A DNA stretch of 64,000 nt from Brevibacterium sp. GTDB lineage: Bacteria > Actinomycetota > Actinomycetes > Actinomycetales > Brevibacteriaceae. This document shows, piece by piece, positions 24,763 through 33,632 of the stretch. A program made the position numbers and the translations under genes. The number at the start of each line of letters is the position of its first letter. Position 1 is the first letter of the stretch. The notes under the pieces are model-generated. The model had not been told where the DNA came from, made no database searches, and worked only from the letters and a program-made list of their open reading frames with translations. The stretch spans positions 1 to 64,000 of the forward strand of contig JAKDSA010000004.1 of NCBI GenBank assembly GCA_030457025.1. Direction: 5' to 3'.

Positions 24763-24856
24763 GGTTCCCTCTAACCTTGCCGCGGCGAATGTCGATGGAG
24801 CCTCGAGCATTCGCTGCCACTGTCATTGGCTCTTGTGGTATATGATTGTACCAAAG

Positions 24857-24874
24857 TGGAACAAGAGTGTTCCA
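24857..24874. promoter_or_regulatory. Predicted TetR operator
   Basis: TGGAACA-AGAG-TGTTCCA, a perfect 7-bp-arm inverted repeat in the divergent promoter region between the YqeB-like and TetR genes. A partial extra arm (GTACCAAAGTGGAAC) overlaps it. Confidence 0.65.
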
Positions 24875-24956
24875 GTATGGTGTCGATCGGGCATGATTGG
24901 CAGCAGAAGACTGTTTGGTCCATGAAGCTGATCGGGCATAAGAAGGGGAGGCGCTG

Positions 24957-25604
24957 ATGAATTCATCCGGAGGCGGTATGCGTCGATTGGGGAGAGATGC
25001 TCTGGTCTCCGAGTCGATGACCGTGCTCGCCGAGAAGCCCGGGGCCTCGATGATCGATATTGCGAGCGCCATCGGCGTCGGGCGGACCACCCTCTACCGG
25101 CACTTCGGTGACCGGGAGGCCCTGATCGCCGAGGTGGCGCGGCAGGGGGCGCGCAAGTTCACTGCCGCCCTGATGGACGCCCGCCCCCACCTCGGTCCGG
25201 GTCTCGATGCCGTCGAGCGGGCGTGTGCCCAGCTGTTCACCGTTCCCGATGTCCTCACCCTCATGTTCGCCGACAAACCGATCATCACGGATGACACCTT
25301 TGCCGAGGTGGAGCGCGAGCATGCAGGCTCGCCGCCCGAGGAGGGAGATCCGGTGGAGGCGATGATCCGCAGGGGGCAGGCCGATGGCTCCATCGCCGGT
25401 GACGTGCCGGTCGTCTGGGCGGCGATGTACGTCTTCCTGACGATCGGCTCCGGGCACCTGTTCGATGTGACCACCCGATCCGGACCGGGGGGCGCGGAAA
25501 GCCGCGGAGCTGCCCTCGAACTGACGATCCGCGCAATCAGGAAGACATTGAGTGCACCGGAGGACCACCTCGGCGGAGGTGGTTGTTCCTCGGCAATGAC
25601 TTAG
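24957..25604 (+). CDS. TetR-family transcriptional regulator
   Basis: 215-aa repressor. Helix-turn-helix at about 25-58 (GASMIDIASAIGVGRTTLYRHFGDREALIAEVA), followed by an all-helical ligand domain with no clear relatives visible. The N-terminal MNSSGGGMRRLGRDALV may be part leader; ATG 24981 is a second possible start. Probably controls itself and the divergent YqeB-like gene through the palindrome at 24857-24874. The stop codon is overlapped by an iron-box-like sequence. Confidence 0.87.
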   Translation: MNSSGGGMRRLGRDALVSESMTVLAEKPGASMIDIASAIGVGRTTLYRHFGDREALIAEVARQGARKFTAALMDARPHLGPGLDAVERACAQLFTVPDVLTLMFADKPIITDDTFAEVEREHAGSPPEEGDPVEAMIRRGQADGSIAGDVPVVWAAMYVFLTIGSGHLFDVTTRSGPGGAESRGAALELTIRAIRKTLSAPEDHLGGGGCSSAMT

Positions 25605-25619
25605 GTTAGGCTGACCTAT
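25601..25619. promoter_or_regulatory. DtxR/IdeR iron box, no obvious target gene
   Basis: TTAGGTTAGGCTGACCTAT agrees at 17 of 19 positions with the actinobacterial DtxR/IdeR consensus (TTAGGTTAGSCTAACCTAA). No iron-uptake gene follows on either strand within the next kilobase; a six-codon frame starts at 25618. Confidence 0.6.
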
Positions 25620-25824
25620 GAGAATGTGGGAATGATCGTGTTTCTGAAGGCAGTTGACACACCTGCTTGATGTTGCGAGTCCGCAATCTCGACGTTTCAT
25701 CCGTCAGGAAATCCTCGGAGCTGAATTCACGTCGCGTACGTCCCGACTGCAGGTATTGCCGATTGTCCTGCGTGAGGCGGTGATCAGGTGTGGATTCGGC
25801 TCCGAGGGTGTGCTGGTGAGCGGG

Positions 25825-26283
25825 TCAGTGGCCCGAGCCGGGGCGGTGTCCTTCCGCCTCGTCGAGGATGAGCAGCGAACGGGAGGACACGACTCCGGGA
25901 ACTTCGTGGATCCTGCGCAGAATGACTTGCGACAGCGCCGTGTTGTCCGGGGCGTTGACGGTGACCAGGGCGTCGATGTCGCCGCTGACGGCCTGCACCT
26001 TCTCAACGAACGGCAGTTCGGCGAGTAAGTCCCTGACTTCGGGCCAGGGCTTGTCGCCGATCTTGACGACGACCACCGCGGTCACGGTCATACCGAGGGC
26101 GCTGCGATCCACCTCGGCGGTGAATTTCCTGATCGCGCCCGACTCGATCAGAACTGAGAAGCGCTTGTGGGCGGCCGACCGGGAGATGTGCACTCGCTCG
26201 GCCAATTGACGGACACTCAGACGCGAGTCGTCGACGAGCGCGGCGATGATGCTGCGGTCGATATCGTCGAGGTCGAATGCCAC
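25825..26283 (-). CDS. Lrp/AsnC-family transcriptional regulator
   Basis: 152-aa leucine-responsive-type regulator. N-terminal helix-turn-helix (DIDRSIIAALVDDSRLSVRQLAERVHISRSAAHKRFSVLIESGAI, residues about 7-51) and C-terminal RAM/ligand domain (TAVVVVKIGDKPWPEVRDLL; VSGDIDALVTVNAPDN). Such regulators respond to amino acids. It lies 1.75 kb upstream of the bkdABC operon in the same orientation; in some bacteria a Lrp-type BkdR controls the branched-chain dehydrogenase, so this is a candidate, but intervening genes weaken the link. Confidence 0.87.
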   Translation of the reverse strand: MAFDLDDIDRSIIAALVDDSRLSVRQLAERVHISRSAAHKRFSVLIESGAIRKFTAEVDRSALGMTVTAVVVVKIGDKPWPEVRDLLAELPFVEKVQAVSGDIDALVTVNAPDNTALSQVILRRIHEVPGVVSSRSLLILDEAEGHRPGSGH

Positions 26284-26699
26284 AGGCGCTCCTTCAACAT
26301 TGATGCCGGCGTCAGACTCGTCGACTCAGGGTCAGTGCCTGGTCACGGTCGGTGTCTCCATTCTAGGCCCCCGGCGATCGTCGCGCTTCTCGCGGCGAAC
26401 GGCAGATCAGCTGCGCGGCCTCGCCGATCGGATCTGCGTCTTCTCTGCGTCTTCACGATCGCCCTCCGCATGTGAGGACGCCTTCTCGGCATATGAATAT
26501 GACGTCCTATGGATATAATCTGTTCGAACGTTCGTACAATAGGCATGTTAGCTATCGCACACAGCACGTAAGATATCTGACTGAGTACTTTTCCCGGTTC
26601 CGTCATGGACCCGGGTGTCGGACGAGAACGTGCTGACTGTAGATTATGAGGCAGAAGTCTCATCTGCAGATGAATTGCCCCATGGAATAGGAGTCATCC
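26284..26699. other. 416-bp intergenic region, promoter of the etf operon
   Basis: No gene seen. It holds a perfect TATAAT (26514-26519) followed by the palindrome CGAACGTTCG (26525-26534), which sits where a repressor would block transcription of etfBA. The left part holds the Lrp promoter. Confidence 0.5.
26514..26534 (+). promoter_or_regulatory. TATAAT -10 box and CGAACGTTCG palindrome upstream of etfB
   Basis: TATAAT at 26514-26519 and the palindrome at 26525-26534 overlap the expected +1. No good TTGACA is visible 17 bp upstream, so the promoter may need an activator or be weakly extended. Confidence 0.45.
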
Positions 26700-27476
26700 T
26701 TGAAGATCGCGGTGTTGGTCAAAGAGGTCCCGGATACATACGGGGATCGGAAACTGAATTTGGAGACCGGTTTGGCGGATCGTTCCGCCTCGGAAGCGGT
26801 CCTCGACGAAATCGGCGAGCGTGCCCTCGAAGTCGCTCTCTCCTACAAGGACGGCAGCGACGGCACCGAGGTGAGCGTGATCTCGATGGCACCCGACACC
26901 GCGACGGCCACGATCCGCAAGGGCCTGGCCATGGGCGCGGACAACGCAGTGCACGTGTCGGACGAGGAGCTCCTCGGTGCCGACCTCGGTCTCACCGCCG
27001 AAGTTCTCGCGGCAGCCATTCGTCGTGGCGGGTTCGACCTCGTCATCACCGGCAACGTCTCCACCGACGGCAATGGCGGAATGATGCCCGCCATGCTCGC
27101 CGAGCACCTCGACTTCCCGCACGTGACCGGCCTGAGCGCGGTTGAGATCAGCGACGACAAGGTCGCAGGAACCCGCGGAGTCGAGAGCGGCAAGCAGGAA
27201 GTCAATGCACAGCTTCCAGCCGTCATCTCCATCACCGAGGCGCTTCCCGAAGCCCGGTTCCCGAACTTCAAGGGCATCATGGCAGCGAAGAAGAAGCCCT
27301 TCGAAGTCATCACCCTGTCCGACCTCGAGGTCGATGCCAACGATCAGTCCACCGCACGATCGATCATGGTCACGGTGGCGGAGAAACCGCCGCGTGAAGC
27401 CGGAGAGAAGATCGTCGACGAAGGGAACGGTGGAGCCGAGCTCGCCGAATTCCTCATCAAGAACCGCTTGGCCTAA
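26700..27476 (+). CDS. etfB: Electron transfer flavoprotein beta subunit
   Basis: 258-aa subunit of the cytoplasmic heterodimeric ETF, which takes electrons from acyl-CoA and related dehydrogenases. Starts [19 protein letters not shown] (TTG start with GGAG six bases upstream). AMP-site and family signature region is [40 protein letters not shown] (about residues 161-200). EISEtf-type recognition loop lies near 190-200. Followed 12 bp later by etfA and then by a cytochrome gene, forming one operon. The AMP-binding pattern fits standard (non-bifurcating) ETF, though this cannot be fixed by eye. Confidence 0.93.
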   Translation: MKIAVLVKEVPDTYGDRKLNLETGLADRSASEAVLDEIGERALEVALSYKDGSDGTEVSVISMAPDTATATIRKGLAMGADNAVHVSDEELLGADLGLTAEVLAAAIRRGGFDLVITGNVSTDGNGGMMPAMLAEHLDFPHVTGLSAVEISDDKVAGTRGVESGKQEVNAQLPAVISITEALPEARFPNFKGIMAAKKKPFEVITLSDLEVDANDQSTARSIMVTVAEKPPREAGEKIVDEGNGGAELAEFLIKNRLA

Positions 27477-27487
27477 GGAGAGTCGAT

Positions 27488-28474
27488 ATGTCCGAATTCC
27501 CACAAGACTCCATTCTCGCCGTCCTCACCGCCGACTCCGAAGGCCAGCTGGAGAAGCCCTCCGCTGAGCTGCTCGGCGGCGCCGGTGAGATCGGTTCACC
27601 TGTCGCACTGGTACTGGCACCGGCCGGTCAGGGCGAGGCTGCTGCTGAGCAGGCCGCATCCTTCGGCGCCGTCCAGTCACTCATCGCCGAGGTTCCTGAG
27701 GGCAATTCTGCACTCGGAACCTTCGCCGTCGACGCTCTGAGCGCGGCGAGCGACCTGGCCGCACCCGACGCCATCCTCATCTCGCACTCGATCGATGGCA
27801 GGGACGTCGCCGGACGTTTCGCAGTCCGGTCCGGTTCGGCCGTGTCCGTCGACGCCCTCGGCGTCGAGCGCGACAGCGAAGGCATCGTGGCCAACCACTC
27901 CGTCTACGGCGGCGGCTACACCGCATCCTCGGCACCGACCTTCGGCGCTCCCGTCATCACGATTCGCCAGGGATCCATCGAGACCCGCGGCGAGGCCCAG
28001 TCCGCGAACTCCCAGGCCCTCGAGGTTGCCGATTCCGGTAAGCGCTCGGCGCAGATCGAATCGTTCGAAGCCGTCGTCGAGACATCTTCGCGTCCCGAAC
28101 TGCGTGGGGCCTCGAAGGTCGTCTCCGGTGGCCGCGGTGTCGGCTCGGAGGAGTCCTTTGAGCTCGTCGGCGAACTCGCCGATGTGCTCGGTGCCGCTGT
28201 CGGTGCCTCGCGTGCGGCCGTCGACGCCGGATACATCGCCCAGTCCCACCAGGTCGGACAGACCGGCGTCTCCGTGTCGCCGCAGCTCTATGTCGCCCTC
28301 GGCATCTCCGGCGCGATCCAGCACAAGGCCGGCATGCAGACGTCGAAGACCATCGTTGCTGTGAACAAGGACGGCGAAGCGCCGATCTTCGACATCGCCG
28401 ATTACGGCGTCGTCGGCGACCTGTTCAAGATCGTGCCGCAGTCGATCGAGACCTTGAAAGAGAACAAGTCCTGA
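27488..28474 (+). CDS. etfA: Electron transfer flavoprotein alpha subunit
   Basis: 328-aa FAD-binding partner of EtfB. The C-terminal FAD domain is clear: [19 protein letters not shown] (about 218-236), [42 protein letters not shown] (about 259-289) and [21 protein letters not shown] (about 298-318). The N-terminal half is a diverged Rossmann-like domain. Start ATG 27488 follows AAGGAGAG. Only one base separates its stop from the following cytochrome gene, which implies coupled translation. Confidence 0.93.
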   Translation: MSEFPQDSILAVLTADSEGQLEKPSAELLGGAGEIGSPVALVLAPAGQGEAAAEQAASFGAVQSLIAEVPEGNSALGTFAVDALSAASDLAAPDAILISHSIDGRDVAGRFAVRSGSAVSVDALGVERDSEGIVANHSVYGGGYTASSAPTFGAPVITIRQGSIETRGEAQSANSQALEVADSGKRSAQIESFEAVVETSSRPELRGASKVVSGGRGVGSEESFELVGELADVLGAAVGASRAAVDAGYIAQSHQVGQTGVSVSPQLYVALGISGAIQHKAGMQTSKTIVAVNKDGEAPIFDIADYGVVGDLFKIVPQSIETLKENKS

Positions 28475-28475
28475 T

Positions 28476-31010
28476 ATGGCCACGTATTCCAGTTCGCTGC
28501 GCTCGGGCCTGCCCAGAGTTGAGGGCGGTGAGCCATGGCCCCCAGAGGGTGTCATCGGCGAGCCGGTCGAGCCGGGCACTTCCCCTGTCTCGGTTGAGCC
28601 GGCCGACTCGGTTGAATCGGTAGACACCGCCGAGCAGGTCGAGGCCGAGCAGCCCGTTGCAACCGAGCAATCCGCCGAGGCTGAAGAGCCGACCGATGCC
28701 GCCGAGGCTGACGCCCCCGGAGAGTCAGAAGGCGCCGATGAGTCCGGCTCCCTCGCTGCCGGTGCCGGCGTGGGTGCGGCCGGTGTCGCTGCCGGCGCAG
28801 CGGCTGGAACAGTGGCCGCCGCATCCGATTCGGATGCGGTCTCAGATGAAGGTGCCGAGCAGCCGTCCGCTTCGGATTCAGTCTCCGCGCAGTCGTCCGC
28901 TCCTGCCGCGGAGGCGAGCAGTGAGGTTCCGCTGCGCCGTGGTCTGCCCCGCGTTGCCGGTGGCGACCCTTGGCCACCCGAGGGCCTCGCGCCTGCAGGC
29001 GTGAAGGCTCCATCGAGTTCGGAAGCTGTCTCAGCACCCTCCGAGGGTGGGCCCGCTCAGGTCGACTCGGATTCCTCGTCTGTCGCTCCGGCTGCTGCCG
29101 GTGCCGCAGGTGCGGGAGCTGCGGGGGCTGCGGCCGCTGGTGCCGCTGTCGCGTCCACCGTCGACGCTGAGGACGCGCCTGCATCCGAAGCACCCGCGGA
29201 AGCTGCCCCTGCTGAGGCTGCCCCGGCGGCTGAGCCTGCCCCTGCCGGGGATGTTCCGCTGCGCCGTGGTCTGCCCCGCGTTGCCGGTGGCGACCCCTGG
29301 CCGCCGGAGGGCCTAGCCCCTGCAGGTGCAAAGGCTGCCTCGGCACCGTCGACATCTTCGGCCGCGCCCACAGCCTCGACTCCACCTGCCGGTGAGGGTG
29401 CTCCTGCAGCCGAGGGTGCTGCGGGTTCGAGCACATCCGAAGGTGGAGAAGCTCCAGCCGCAGGTGATGCGTCCACGGATACCGACAAGTCAGCGGCAGC
29501 CCCGGCCGCCGCTGCGACGGCCGGCGCTGCTGGTGCCGCCGTCGGTGCTGCTGCGGCCTCCGGGAAGAAACCATCGGGTGAGCTCAGCGATACACCTCTG
29601 CGCCGCGGACTGCCTCGCGCGGCTGGCGGAGATCCATGGCCTCCAGAAGGCTTCGCTCCGGCATCAGCCGGTGCCGCTCCGGCTGCAGAAAATGATTCTT
29701 CTGCCGACTCTTCCTCGGCCGCTCCAGTGGCAGCCGCGGGAGCAGGCGCTGCCGTCGGCACCGGTGCAGCCGGTGCCGCTGTGGCAGCCTCGAGCTCGGA
29801 CGAGAAGGCCGCATCCGACGAAAAGGCCGCGGCCGACGAGAAGCCAGCGACCACCTCGGCAGAATCGACTTCGACGAGATCCGGACTGCCGAAGTCAACG
29901 GGGCCTGCGCAGAGGAAGCCGATGGGCAAACCCGCCGCCAAGGCGACGGACAAGCCAACTGCGAAGCCCGCAGCGAAACCGGTAGACAAGCCTGCCGCGA
30001 AGACGAGCGCCGCACCTGCCAAGAAAGCGGAATCGCCTGCTGCCAAATCCTCGGCAACGGCCGCCTCGGCGAAACCGTCGGCAACGTCCGCGAAGAAGAA
30101 GGAACCGACGATGATCGGTTCGAAGTCCGTGGGCCAGTGGGCGAAGCTCGGCGGCCTCGGACTCGGTGCCCTCATCGTCGTTGCCGGAATCCTCGTCCTC
30201 GCCGCCCGTGGGCTCACGACTCTGCCAGGTGTGCCCGAGTTCCTTGAGCGCTACCCGGGCGAGTACCATCTGCCCGCGTTCGTCGATGACGGATTCCCCG
30301 GCTGGGCGAGGTGGACGCACTTCCTCAACGTCTTCTTCATGGTCCTCATCATCCGCTCCGGCCTGCAGGTCCGTCATCAGCAGAAGCCGCCGGCCTTCTA
30401 CACCCCGAAGAAGGGTGGCAAGAAGGTCAGCATCAACCTGTGGTTCCACACGGGCATCGATCTGCTGTGGCTGGCCAACGGCGTCATCTTCGTCGTCCTG
30501 CTGTTCATCTCCGGACATTGGGCGCGCATCGTGCCCACGAGTTGGGAAGTCTTCCCGAACGCCGTCTCGGCAATGCTGCAGTACGCAATGTTGGATTGGC
30601 CGGCAGAGGACGGGTGGGTCAACTACAACTCGCTCCAGCAGCTGATGTACTTCATCGTTGTGTTCATCGCGGCCCCGTTGGCTGCGATCACGGGTGTGCG
30701 GATGAGCGAATGGTGGCCGAAGGACGCCACCAAGCTCAACAAGTTCTACCCGGCGCCGCTGGCTCGCGCGATCCACTTCCCGACGATGATCTTCTTCGTC
30801 GTGTTCATCCTCATCCACGTGTTCCTCGTGTTCACGACGGGTATCCTGCAGAACCTCAACCACATGTACGGGGGTTCGGATGCTCTGAACTGGGTCGGAT
30901 TCACCTGGTTCGTGGTGTCGTTGGCAGTCATCGCGGGTGGCTGGTTCGCCGCCAGACCGATGCTGTTGGCACCGATCGCGAATATGTTCGGTCGCGTGTC
31001 GAGCCGGTAG
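28476..31010 (+). CDS. b-type cytochrome membrane protein with repeated GLPR(V/A)xGG(D/E)PWPPEG motifs
   Basis: 844-aa protein in two parts. Residues about 1-485 are Ala/Pro/Glu/Ser-rich, low complexity, and carry one motif four times: LRSGLPRVEGGEPWPPEG (8-25), then LRRGLPRVAGGDPWPPEG at about 153 and 262, and LRRGLPRAAGGDPWPPEG at 375; a fifth half-copy (TRSGLPKSTG) is near 467. Residues about 486-545 are Lys/Pro/Ala-rich. Residues 551-844 form a cytochrome b561/thiosulfate-reductase-b-like domain with five or six membrane segments and heme-ligand histidines in RWTHFLNVFFMVL, INLWFHTGIDLLW and AIHFPTMIFFVVFILIHVFLVF. It begins one base after etfA, so it may pass ETF electrons to the quinone pool (inference). 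No matching catalytic subunit is nearby. Confidence 0.85.
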   Translation: MATYSSSLRSGLPRVEGGEPWPPEGVIGEPVEPGTSPVSVEPADSVESVDTAEQVEAEQPVATEQSAEAEEPTDAAEADAPGESEGADESGSLAAGAGVGAAGVAAGAAAGTVAAASDSDAVSDEGAEQPSASDSVSAQSSAPAAEASSEVPLRRGLPRVAGGDPWPPEGLAPAGVKAPSSSEAVSAPSEGGPAQVDSDSSSVAPAAAGAAGAGAAGAAAAGAAVASTVDAEDAPASEAPAEAAPAEAAPAAEPAPAGDVPLRRGLPRVAGGDPWPPEGLAPAGAKAASAPSTSSAAPTASTPPAGEGAPAAEGAAGSSTSEGGEAPAAGDASTDTDKSAAAPAAAATAGAAGAAVGAAAASGKKPSGELSDTPLRRGLPRAAGGDPWPPEGFAPASAGAAPAAENDSSADSSSAAPVAAAGAGAAVGTGAAGAAVAASSSDEKAASDEKAAADEKPATTSAESTSTRSGLPKSTGPAQRKPMGKPAAKATDKPTAKPAAKPVDKPAAKTSAAPAKKAESPAAKSSATAASAKPSATSAKKKEPTMIGSKSVGQWAKLGGLGLGALIVVAGILVLAARGLTTLPGVPEFLERYPGEYHLPAFVDDGFPGWARWTHFLNVFFMVLIIRSGLQVRHQQKPPAFYTPKKGGKKVSINLWFHTGIDLLWLANGVIFVVLLFISGHWARIVPTSWEVFPNAVSAMLQYAMLDWPAEDGWVNYNSLQQLMYFIVVFIAAPLAAITGVRMSEWWPKDATKLNKFYPAPLARAIHFPTMIFFVVFILIHVFLVFTTGILQNLNHMYGGSDALNWVGFTWFVVSLAVIAGGWFAARPMLLAPIANMFGRVSSR

Positions 31011-31044
31011 ATCTCGGCTCGTAGGCATCCGGCAGCGGATCACC

Positions 31045-31082
31045 GAAGCCCCCGTAGGATCATTCGATCCTGCGGGGGCTTC
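31045..31082. terminator. Hairpin terminator after the etf operon
   Basis: GAAGCCCCCGTAGGATC pairs with GATCCTGCGGGGGCTTC (one mismatch, 4-nt loop). It lies 35 bp after the cytochrome stop and before a convergent GntR gene, so it can serve both directions. Confidence 0.75.
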
Positions 31083-31120
31083 GTCGTATCCCTCTGTTGG
31101 GCGGCGGTCAGTACGGTCAG

Positions 31121-31190
31121 CCAACGGTCGGCAAGTTCAGGCAAGTTCAGGCAACGGTCGGTAAGTTCAGCCAAGGGTCGGCAAGTTCTC
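31121..31190. repeat. 20-bp tandem repeats between convergent genes
   Basis: Units of (C/G)CAACGGTCGGCAAGTTCAG at 31121-31140, 31151-31170 and 31171-31190 (last two changed at a few sites), with an extra half unit GCAAGTTCAG at 31141-31150. Non-coding minisatellite-like array; no role visible. Confidence 0.7.
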
Positions 31191-31260
31191 ATCGATCGAG
31201 AGCGAAGAATCGATCAGGGCTTGCCGACTGTTGGGCACCTTGTTGGGCGGCGGATCCCCT

Positions 31261-31923
31261 TCAGTGCAGGGCGGCTCGCAGAGTCTTGTCGAACTCGCGG
31301 ACATGTTCGGCCGCGTGGGCCTCGACGGCTGATTCCTTGCCCTCAAGGATCGCCTCGAGCAGATCGATGTGCTCGCGAATATGGCCGATGAGGTCGGGAA
31401 TGCGAGGGATGACGAGGCACCAGATCCTCGTCGCCAGATCATCGAGGCGGACGAGAGTCTCCATGAGATGCGGGTTGTCGACCGAGCTGTAGATGAGGCG
31501 ATGGACCTCGAGGTCGCGCTCCACGAGGGCGCGTGGTTCGTCGGTCTCCTTCAGTTCCCGCAGATCAGCGATCGTCGCTTCGAACTCTCGACAGCGCTCG
31601 GGGGTGATATTGCGGGCGGCTTTGCGGGCGGCGATGGGCTCGAGGACCTCACGCATCTCGGAGATCGTCGACAGATCCTTGAGATCGATGTTGCTCGCGA
31701 AGGTTCCGCGTCGCGAGTAGGAGACGACGAGGTGGTCACTCTCCAGCCGCTTGAGCGCTTCCCTGATGGGGGTCCGCCCGACGTCGAGCTCGGCGCTCAG
31801 GCCCGCCTCGTTGATGGGGTCACCGGGGGCGATGTCGAGCATGATGAGGCGGTGGCGGAGGATCTCGTAGGCACGCTCGGCCAGAGACATCTTCTGCGAC
31901 ACCGCATCGGCCGACGAATCCAT
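31261..31923 (-). CDS. GntR-family regulator (FCD subfamily), divergent from the sarcosine oxidase operon
   Basis: 220-aa protein. Winged helix at about 10-75 ([53 protein letters not shown]) and FCD domain with the metal-type pattern [11 protein letters not shown] (about 133) and [12 protein letters not shown] (about 181). Start ATG 31923 was chosen for AGGAG seven bases upstream; the frame is open further back but the earlier part crosses the promoter. The two palindromes between it and soxB predict that it controls soxBDAG-sdaA-purU and itself. Effector likely an amino acid or small acid of this pathway (inference). Confidence 0.88.
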   Translation of the reverse strand: MDSSADAVSQKMSLAERAYEILRHRLIMLDIAPGDPINEAGLSAELDVGRTPIREALKRLESDHLVVSYSRRGTFASNIDLKDLSTISEMREVLEPIAARKAARNITPERCREFEATIADLRELKETDEPRALVERDLEVHRLIYSSVDNPHLMETLVRLDDLATRIWCLVIPRIPDLIGHIREHIDLLEAILEGKESAVEAHAAEHVREFDKTLRAALH

Positions 31924-31988
31924 TTTCACACTCCTGAGATCACCTATTGCGCATGTGCTTTTCCTCGTCATAGACTACAGGAACACAC

Positions 31989-32011
31989 CTGATATATTAG
32001 TTGATGATCAA
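31989..32011. promoter_or_regulatory. Predicted GntR operator(s) upstream of soxB
   Basis: Two adjacent symmetric elements: CTGATATATTAG (31989-32000, one mismatched pair) and TTGATGATCAA (32001-32011, perfect 5-bp arms). They lie between the GntR gene and soxB, 18 bp upstream of the soxB start, so binding would block transcription or translation initiation of the operon. Confidence 0.5.
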
Positions 32012-32029
32012 ACGGTCGAAGGAGATCGC

Positions 32030-33247
32030 ATGGCCGACCAACTCCCCGAACACCCGGACTTCCTGTGGCGCAACCCGGAACCGAAGAAGTCCTACGAGGC
32101 CGTCATCATCGGCGGCGGCGGCCACGGTCTCGCGACGGCCTACTACCTCGCGAAGGACCACGGCATGACGAACATCGCCATCCTCGAACGCGGATGGCTG
32201 GCCGGGGGCAACATGGCCCGCAACACGACGATCATCCGCTCGAACTACCTCTGGGACGAGTCCGCCGCGATGTACGAGAAGTCCCTCAAACTCTGGGAGC
32301 AGCTGCCCGAGGAACTCGACTACGACTTCCTGTTCTCCCAGCGCGGAGTCCTCAACCTCGCCCACACCCTGCAGGATGTGCGTGAGTCCCAGAGGCGTGT
32401 GAATGCGAACGCGCTCAACGGCGTCGATGCCGAATGGCTCGACCCCGAGCAGGTCAAGGAAGTCTGCCCGATCATCAACATCGGCGACGACCTACGCTAC
32501 CCGGTCATGGGCGGGACCTACCAGCCGCGTGCCGGCATCGCCAAGCATGACCACGTCGCCTGGGCCTTCGCCCGCAAGTGTGACGAAATGGGCGTCGACA
32601 TCATCCAGAACTGCGAAGTCACCGGCATCGAACGCATCGGCGACAAGGTCGTCGGAGTCGAGACCAATCGCGGCAACATCGCCACCGAGAAGGTGGCCAT
32701 GTGCGTGGCCGGCGACTCCTCGGTCCTGGCCGACATGGCCGGGATCCGACTGCCGATCCAGTCCCATCCGCTGCAGGCGCTGGTGTCCGAACTCTTCGAA
32801 CCCGTCCACCCAACCGTCGTGATGTCCAACCACGTCCACGTTTACGTCTCCCAGGCGCACAAGGGCGAACTCGTCATGGGCGCCGGAGTCGACTCGTACA
32901 ACGGATACGGACAACGAGGCGGCTTCCACGTCATCGAAGAGCAGCTCGCCGCCGCGGTCGAACTCTTCCCGATCTTCGCCCGCGCCCATGTGCTGCGCAC
33001 CTGGGGTGGAATTGTCGACGTCACCCTCGACGCCTCACCGATCGTGTCGAAGACCGAGGTCGCAGGACTCTACGCCAACTGCGGATGGGGCACCGGAGGC
33101 TTCAAGGGAACACCTGCCGCTGGCTTCACCTTCGCCCACACCATCGCGAACGACGAACCGCACCCGCTCAACGCCCCCTACGCGCTCGACCGGTTCGAAA
33201 CCGGCCACCTCATCGACGAGCACGGCGCAGCCGCCGTGGCCCACTGA
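32030..33247 (+). CDS. soxB: Sarcosine oxidase, beta subunit
   Basis: 405-aa flavoprotein subunit that oxidatively demethylates sarcosine. FAD dinucleotide fold at [22 protein letters not shown] (about 24-45) and [24 protein letters not shown] (about 51-74); the family's covalent FMN attachment histidine lies in the [19 protein letters not shown] block (about 168-178). C-terminal [24 protein letters not shown] (about 347-370) matches the oxidase family. Start ATG 32030 has AAGGAG five bases upstream. First of the soxBDAG-sdaA-purU run. Dimethylglycine oxidase is an alternative, excluded by the full heterotetrameric gene set. Confidence 0.95.
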   Translation: MADQLPEHPDFLWRNPEPKKSYEAVIIGGGGHGLATAYYLAKDHGMTNIAILERGWLAGGNMARNTTIIRSNYLWDESAAMYEKSLKLWEQLPEELDYDFLFSQRGVLNLAHTLQDVRESQRRVNANALNGVDAEWLDPEQVKEVCPIINIGDDLRYPVMGGTYQPRAGIAKHDHVAWAFARKCDEMGVDIIQNCEVTGIERIGDKVVGVETNRGNIATEKVAMCVAGDSSVLADMAGIRLPIQSHPLQALVSELFEPVHPTVVMSNHVHVYVSQAHKGELVMGAGVDSYNGYGQRGGFHVIEEQLAAAVELFPIFARAHVLRTWGGIVDVTLDASPIVSKTEVAGLYANCGWGTGGFKGTPAAGFTFAHTIANDEPHPLNAPYALDRFETGHLIDEHGAAAVAH

Positions 33248-33272
33248 CCGGATCGACTCAGGAAGGACGACC

Positions 33273-33632
33273 ATGCTTCTCATCGACTGCCCGCACTGCG
33301 GGCCACGCGACGAAACCGAATTCCACTACGGCGGGCAGGCCCACGTTGCCTACCCGGCCGACCCCCACGCACTGAGCGACCGGGAGTGGGCCGAGTTCCT
33401 CTTCTATCGCGACAACGACCGCGGCCTCTATGCCGAGAGGTGGAGCCACAGCCTCGGCTGCCGCAAGTGGTTCAACGCCATCCGCGACACCGTGACCTAT
33501 GACTTCACGGCCATCTATCCCATGGGCCAGGCCCGACCCGACACCGCCGAGGCTGCTCCACAGGCCTCAGCAATCGCCGAGGCCGACCCACAGCCCCATC
33601 CCACCGCCGGTTTCGAAGGAGCGGTCCGATGA
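33273..33632 (+). CDS. soxD: Sarcosine oxidase, delta subunit (zinc-binding)
   Basis: 119-aa small subunit. [21 protein letters not shown] holds the first cysteine pair (C6, C9), and [16 protein letters not shown] the His and Cys (about H59, C63) that complete the known zinc site. The last ~25 residues are an Ala/Pro-rich tail absent from most relatives. Preceded by GGAAGGA and overlapping soxA by ATGA. Confidence 0.95.
   Translation: MLLIDCPHCGPRDETEFHYGGQAHVAYPADPHALSDREWAEFLFYRDNDRGLYAERWSHSLGCRKWFNAIRDTVTYDFTAIYPMGQARPDTAEAAPQASAIAEADPQPHPTAGFEGAVR

Noticed and set aside
31121..31190. Tandem repeats as a CRISPR array
   Set aside because: Units are contiguous with no unique spacers, and no cas gene is nearby.
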